From Actinoplanes sp. TFC3 (lineage in GTDB: Bacteria; Actinomycetota; Actinomycetes; Mycobacteriales; Micromonosporaceae): a DNA stretch of 64,000 nucleotides. The stretch covers positions 4,242,769-4,306,768 of the forward strand of contig NZ_LOJP01000001.1 of the NCBI RefSeq assembly GCF_001553785.1, in the 5' to 3' direction. Under the pieces are notes generated by a model. That model did not search any database. It saw only the letters and a program-made list of their open reading frames with translations, and was not told the origin of the DNA. Shown in pieces: positions 59,999 to 64,000 of this stretch (positions within the stretch are counted from its first letter, which is position 1; each line of letters opens with the position of its first letter). The translations under genes and the position numbers were made by a program.

Positions 59999-61222
59999 TC
60001 AGTTCGCCACGCCGGCCGGGACACGCTCGTCGGTGCGCGCCTCGTCCCACTCGTCGTTGACGTTGTTGTGGTCGATCGGGGTGCGCCGCGAGCGCAGGTA
60101 CATGTAGCCCGCAGCGGCCAGCAGGATGACGAACACCGCCAGCGACCCGGCCAGGCCCCCGCCGAGCAGGTCGCCGATCCACCACATGAGCCCACCGACG
60201 ATCGCGGCGGCGGGCAGCGTGATCAGCCACGCGAGGATCATGCGCCCGGCCACGCGCCAGCGGACCTGAGCGCCGGGCTTGCCGACGCCGGAGCCGAGGA
60301 TCGAGCCGGTGGCCACGTGCGTGGTCGACAGCGCGAAGCCCAGGTGGCTGGAGGCCAGGATGACCGCGGCCGAGGCGGACTCGGCGGCCATGCCCTGCGG
60401 CGGGGCGATCTCGACCAGGCCCTTGCCGAGCGTGCGGGTGACCCGCCAGCCGCCGAGGTAGGTGCCGAGCGCGATGGCCAGGGCACACGCGGCCTTGACC
60501 CAGAACGGGATGTTCTTCGTGTCGCTCCAGTCACCGGCGGCGATCAGCGCGAGCGTGATGACACCCATCGTCTTCTGCGCGTCGTTGGTGCCGTGGGCCA
60601 GCGAGACCAGCGAGGCGCTGCCGATCTGGCCCCACCGGAACCCGTTGTCGGTGAAGCGCTTGGCGACCCCGAGGGTGATCCGGTAGATGATCCAGGTGCC
60701 CAGCGCGGCGACCACGCCGGCGATGATCGGCGACATGAGCGCGGGCAGGATGACCTTGCCGATGACGCCGTCGAGCTTGCTGCCGTCACCGTTCCAGTTC
60801 ACCCCGGCCCAGCCGAGCCCGGCGATGGAGGCCCCGATCAGGCCGCCGAACAGGGCGTGCGAGGAGCTGGAGGGCAGGCCGAGCAGCCAGGTCAGCAGGT
60901 TCCAGACGATGCCGCCGACCAGGCCGGCCAGCACGATCAGCAGCAGCGCCTTGCCGCCGTCGGCCAGCAGCTCCGGCTTGGGGGCGCCGCTCTTGTCCTG
61001 GATCTTGACCACTGCGTTGGAAACCGTGAGCGCAACCTCGACGGACAGGAACGCGCCGACGAGGTTGAGAATGCCGGAAAGGGCAACGGCGACCTTCGGC
61101 GTGAGGGCCTTTGTCGCGATGGACGTGGCCATCGCGTTGGCGGTGTCGTGGAATCCGTTCGTGAAGTCGAACCCGAGGGCGGTCACGACCACGAGGGCGA
61201 GGATGACGGAAGTTTCTGTCAC
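59999..61222 (-). CDS. pit: low-affinity inorganic phosphate transporter (Pit)
   Basis: A protein of 407 residues with about 10 membrane segments. The two PHO4 signature copies are GFDFTNGFHDTANAMATSIATKAL-type at the N-terminus (GFDFTNGFHDTANAMA, about 17-32) and SLAHGTNDAQKTMGVI in the second half. It moves metal-phosphate with H+ (Na+ in some). GTG at 61222 is used; upstream AGGAG-like GGGGAG lies 13 nt away. It is the first gene of a three-gene operon with two small proteins. It is not next to PhoU-like genes. Confidence 0.92.
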   Translation of the reverse strand: MTETSVILALVVVTALGFDFTNGFHDTANAMATSIATKALTPKVAVALSGILNLVGAFLSVEVALTVSNAVVKIQDKSGAPKPELLADGGKALLLIVLAGLVGGIVWNLLTWLLGLPSSSSHALFGGLIGASIAGLGWAGVNWNGDGSKLDGVIGKVILPALMSPIIAGVVAALGTWIIYRITLGVAKRFTDNGFRWGQIGSASLVSLAHGTNDAQKTMGVITLALIAAGDWSDTKNIPFWVKAACALAIALGTYLGGWRVTRTLGKGLVEIAPPQGMAAESASAAVILASSHLGFALSTTHVATGSILGSGVGKPGAQVRWRVAGRMILAWLITLPAAAIVGGLMWWIGDLLGGGLAGSLAVFVILLAAAGYMYLRSRRTPIDHNNVNDEWDEARTDERVPAGVAN

Positions 61223-61352
61223 ATGCAGATGGTTGCTCCCCGGGTCAGCAGCCGAAAAGGCCCGGAGAGCATCCATTCCACATTTCGTGCCCGCGTTGAC
61301 TGCCGGCCGCGGCGATGTCACCCAATGGCCATGTTTACGGCGCCGGCCACGG

Positions 61353-62642
61353 TTACCGCACTGCGCGGATGGCCTCGGCCAAGATCGCGAGCCCCTCGCG
61401 GGCTTCGTCCTCGGTCAGCGTCAGCGGCGGGCCCATGCGCACGACGTTGCCGTACAACCCGCCCTTGCCGACGAGCAGGCCGCGGCGGCGGCACTCATCG
61501 GTCACCCGCAGCGTAACCACCGGGTCGGGTTCCGTGGTGCCCGGCCGGCAGAACTCACAGGCGATCATCAGCCCCCGCCCGCGCACCTCGGCCAGCGCCG
61601 GCGTCTCGGCTGCCAGCTCCCGCAGGCCCGAGAGCAGGATGTCGCCGGTGCGCTTCGCGTTGGCCTGCAAGTCATGATCCAGCACGTAGTCGAGCACCGC
61701 GTTGCCGGCCGCGGTGGCCAGCGGATTGCCGCCGAAGGTGGAGAAGCTGATCTGCGGCACCGCGTTGATCAGCTCGGCACGCCCCACCACCCCGCCGAGC
61801 GCGAACCCGTTACCGATGCCCTTGGCAAAAGTGATCAGATCCGGGCGGACCTCTTGAGCCTGATAACCCCAGAAATGCTCGCCGGTACGGCCCCAGCCCG
61901 TTTGAACCTCATCGGCGATGAACAGGATCCCGTGGTTGTCGAGCTCCTTCTGCAGCGCCCCAAGCAGCCCGTCCGGCGCCCGCACGAAGCCCCCGACCCC
62001 CTGCACCGGCTCGGCGATCAGCGCCGCAACGTCGCCCGCCGTGGTGGTGGCAAGCACCTCGCGGAGATCCTCGACAGCCGCGTCGATATGGTCGGCATCG
62101 GACAAGCCCTTCAACCGCCCCCGCAGCCGGTCCCCGGAGTGCAGCCAGCTCACCTGCACCGGGCTGAGACCACTGGCCGACCAGCTGCGATGCCCAGTCA
62201 CCGCCATCGCTGCGAACGTACGGCCGTGATAGCTGTTCCGAATTGCCAGAATTTGACTGGATCGCCGATGGTTGGTGGCGAACATGAGCGCAGCCTCGTT
62301 GGCCTCGGTGCCGGAGTTGGCGAAGAACACCCGTGCGTCAGCGATCCCGGAAACCCGCGCGATCTTCTCGGCCAGCTCGACCTGGTTACGAATCAAGTAG
62401 AGCGTGGAGCTGTGCACGATCCCGGTGGCCAGCTGGCGCTCCACGGCTTCGCGCACCTCGGCGACGTCATAGCCGAGCATATTGGTGAGCACCCCGCCGA
62501 AGAAGTCGAGATAGCTCTTGCCGCTGTTGTCGGTGACGCGGCGCCCCGACCCGGAAACCAGCTCGATGGCCTCGGCACCGTAGTACGTGGTCACCCAGGA
62601 GGGCAGAACGGCTTGGTGGCGCGCGAGCAGGTCATCGGTCAT
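61353..62642 (-). CDS. class III aminotransferase (PLP-dependent)
   Basis: A protein of 429 residues. PLP Lys in LITFAKGIGNGFALGG (about residue 264), metal-free Asp in FIADEVQTGWGRTG, phosphate-binding NSGTEANEAA, and GGNPLATAAGNAVLDYV. The pattern fits the AGXT2/4-aminobutyrate/alanine-glyoxylate side of the class. The amino donor is not clear. ATG at 62642 has GGAGG 6 nt upstream. It stands alone, 97 bp after the next gene upstream on the same strand. Confidence 0.88.
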   Translation of the reverse strand: MTDDLLARHQAVLPSWVTTYYGAEAIELVSGSGRRVTDNSGKSYLDFFGGVLTNMLGYDVAEVREAVERQLATGIVHSSTLYLIRNQVELAEKIARVSGIADARVFFANSGTEANEAALMFATNHRRSSQILAIRNSYHGRTFAAMAVTGHRSWSASGLSPVQVSWLHSGDRLRGRLKGLSDADHIDAAVEDLREVLATTTAGDVAALIAEPVQGVGGFVRAPDGLLGALQKELDNHGILFIADEVQTGWGRTGEHFWGYQAQEVRPDLITFAKGIGNGFALGGVVGRAELINAVPQISFSTFGGNPLATAAGNAVLDYVLDHDLQANAKRTGDILLSGLRELAAETPALAEVRGRGLMIACEFCRPGTTEPDPVVTLRVTDECRRRGLLVGKGGLYGNVVRMGPPLTLTEDEAREGLAILAEAIRAVR

Positions 62643-62739
62643 GGCAGCCTCCACGGTCGGCAAACTCGTCCCAGTCTCATCGCTGAGCCCGGCCGCGGCC
62701 AGCCCTTCAGCTGTCACCAAGGGCGCGCCAGTAGGCCGC

Positions 62740-63495
62740 TCACAGAGGTACGAGCCGAGCCGCCAGTGCCACCGCGTTCAAATCCCCCTCACGCAGCCGG
62801 GCAGCCGCTTCCGGCTCCCCCAGGCTCACCAGCCGATCCGCCGCAGTGCCGATCAGCCCGGCATTGCCGCTGAGCATCTTGCGGGCCAAATTCGCCTGGG
62901 TAGGGCTCAGCTCCGCGTACGCGCACCGGTCCAGCGCAGCGATCGTCGCCTCGTCCAGTGTTCCCGCGAGCGCTCGCTCGGTGACTACGCGCAACAACCA
63001 GGATGGCCACCAGCTGTAGCGGCCGATCAGGTGCCCTGACCGTACGGCTTCGGCTGGGGTTTGACCGCCTTCCAGTAGTCGCAGCGTGAGCGGGATGTCG
63101 AAGCGTTCCAACCGCAGGGCCGTGACGAACAGCCGTTGCAGGCGGGCCGCACCGACCAGCGGAGCCGCAGCCGCAGCCGCCGCGCCGTAGTTGCCGCGCA
63201 GGGCGACCAGGATGATTGCCGCCTCGTCGGTGGAGATCGCCCCGTCGGCGATGCGGGTCAGGGTGCGGGTCAGGCGCTCGGTGGCCTCGGCGGCTTGGGC
63301 TGCTCGTTCCTGGCTGGCCGGGCGTTCGAGGTGGCGGATCACGGTGTCCGTTGAGATCTTGACCTCGCGGCGCAGCAGGGGGGCCTGGATCTTGGGCAGG
63401 ATCAGGTCGGCGATGCCTTCGAGCACGTAGGCAGCGTCGAAGCGCTCGGACGCCTCGAGAAAACCTGTCCACCATGACTCGTCGTGCGCCTCCAC
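62740..63495 (-). CDS. hypothetical protein, all-helical
   Basis: A protein of 251 residues, Ala/Leu/Arg-rich and predicted all-helical, with no signal or membrane segment. Seen: ESWWTGFLEASERFDAAY at the start, then a set of amphipathic helices (RAAQAAEATERLTRTLTRIAD, AARLQRLFVTALRLERFD, LSPTQANLARKMLSGN). No catalytic motif was recognised. GTG at 63495 has no clear ribosome site. Confidence 0.6.
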   Translation of the reverse strand: MEAHDESWWTGFLEASERFDAAYVLEGIADLILPKIQAPLLRREVKISTDTVIRHLERPASQERAAQAAEATERLTRTLTRIADGAISTDEAAIILVALRGNYGAAAAAAAPLVGAARLQRLFVTALRLERFDIPLTLRLLEGGQTPAEAVRSGHLIGRYSWWPSWLLRVVTERALAGTLDEATIAALDRCAYAELSPTQANLARKMLSGNAGLIGTAADRLVSLGEPEAAARLREGDLNAVALAARLVPL

Positions 63496-63526
63496 ACCGT
63501 TGTCATCGGCTGGCGGGGCGCAAAGT

Positions 63527-63558
63527 TGAGGCCGGGCCCCAGGGGGAGCCCGGCCTCA
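63527..63558 (-). terminator. terminator of the PKD-domain gene
   Basis: A perfect 11-bp stem, TGAGGCCGGGC (63527-63537) with GCCCGGCCTCA (63548-63558), 5 nt beyond the stop of the minus-strand gene. AACTTTG follows on the minus strand. Confidence 0.75.
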
Positions 63559-63563
63559 GAAAC

Positions 63564-64000
63564 TTACGGTGCGGTGGGGGTGAGGACGACCTGGGCGGTG
63601 CCGGTCTGGGCCGGGGTGCCGGTGTCGGTGTACTCGGCCACGAACACCGCTCGCAGGTTGTCCGCGCCGGCGTGGCCCGGGTCCAGGAACGTGGTGATGG
63701 ATCCGGTGCAGCCGCTGGCCGTGGACAGCGGATGGCCGTGCTGGTCGTGACCCAGGATGTAGGTCACCGTGACCCGGGAGCAGTCGACCGGCTGGTCGTC
63801 GGCCACCTGCACCTGGAAGGTCACCGTGTCACCGAACTGGAACGGCTGGTCCGCGGTCGGCGTGACAAAGGTGACCTGCGGGGCTGCCGTGCCCACCGGG
63901 AGGATGATCTCGGCGGAGGCCCAGCGGCCGGTCGGGTCGGTCACCTTGAGAACCGGGCGGTAGTTGCCGTTTTCGGTGTACGTGTACACGGCGTTCGGCT
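63564..64000 (-). CDS. PKD-domain protein, C-terminal fragment
   Basis: The gene continues beyond the window. The last 145 residues show the end of a PKD domain (YTYTENGNYRPVLKVTDPTG) followed by an Ig-like or CBM-like beta domain (VTFVTPTADQPFQFGDTVTFQ is split by its turn; VTYILGHDQHGHPLST; ITTFLDPGHAGADNLRAVF). Such tails are found on secreted PQQ-type sugar dehydrogenases and ThuA-domain proteins of actinobacteria. The catalytic part cannot be seen, so the call stops at domain level. Confidence 0.65.
   Translation of the reverse strand, partial: PNAVYTYTENGNYRPVLKVTDPTGRWASAEIILPVGTAAPQVTFVTPTADQPFQFGDTVTFQVQVADDQPVDCSRVTVTYILGHDQHGHPLSTASGCTGSITTFLDPGHAGADNLRAVFVAEYTDTGTPAQTGTAQVVLTPTAP

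Overview
The window is high-GC DNA (codon third positions almost all G or C) from a filamentous-type actinobacterium. GTG and TTG starts, ATGA stop-start overlaps, Tat and Sec secreted glycosidases, a DUF3349 protein and a LAL-like LuxR regulator fit Micromonosporaceae (an Actinoplanes-like genus). That placement is inference from style, not from a marker gene. No rRNA, tRNA or CRISPR array was recognised.

Layout. 0-2 kb: the end of a histidine kinase, a divergent SnoaL/TetR pair and a Lon-domain protease. 2-8.3 kb: a glycerol locus, with glpF-glpK-glpD on the minus strand divergent from an IclR regulator coupled to a second glycerol kinase, and a perfect palindrome between them. 8.4-14.1 kb: a small membrane protein, a frameshifted secreted protein, an acyl-CoA dehydrogenase, a fused alpha-beta (GlyQ+GlyS) glycyl-tRNA synthetase and a decayed amidase. 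14.1-21.3 kb: an ankyrin protein, then a four-gene operon (TasA/camelysin-like, SipW-type signal peptidase, second TasA-like protein, GGDEF diguanylate cyclase) divergent from a secreted 13-repeat RCC1 protein. 21.3-30.3 kb: GlpQ, a LuxR regulator, a frameshifted lipase, a PA14-GH2-LamG glycosidase, a 2H phosphoesterase and a methyltransferase fragment. 30.4-39.9 kb: UDP-glucose dehydrogenase, CutC, a second GH2, an OFA-type MFS carrier with a 40-residue partner, a second RCC1 protein with an LPXTG signal, a GNAT acetyltransferase and an arginase-fold protein. 39.9-44.6 kb: a repeat-rich, gene-poor accessory stretch with a structured-RNA candidate, an IS630 remnant, 35-bp tandem repeats and a DUF222-HNH protein carrying a pentapeptide expansion. 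44.7-46.7 kb: a secreted protein made of three copies of one domain, divergent from a Clp-N/HTH regulator with two palindromic operators.

The most striking locus is 46.7-57.6 kb, a nine-gene minus-strand operon. It holds a secreted polysaccharide deacetylase resembling fungal Agd3 (CE18), a PelF-like GT4, a PelG-like polytopic protein, a nucleotidyltransferase, two SDR epimerases, a UDP-sugar dehydrogenase and two GH114-like (polygalactosaminidase-type) proteins. Together these suggest a Pel/galactosaminogalactan-type exopolysaccharide. The rest (57.6-64 kb) is a thaumatin-CBM13 protein, a phosphate transporter operon, a class III aminotransferase, an unknown protein and the end of a PKD-domain protein.

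Several parts could cooperate in a surface matrix: fibre-like proteins with their own signal peptidase and a c-di-GMP synthase, secreted propellers, and a cationic polysaccharide operon. An AT-rich direct-repeat motif stands the same distance (about 80 bp) upstream of the polysaccharide operon and of the three-domain secreted protein. Indel-type lesions recur in secreted-protein genes and may be true decay, phase variation or sequence error.
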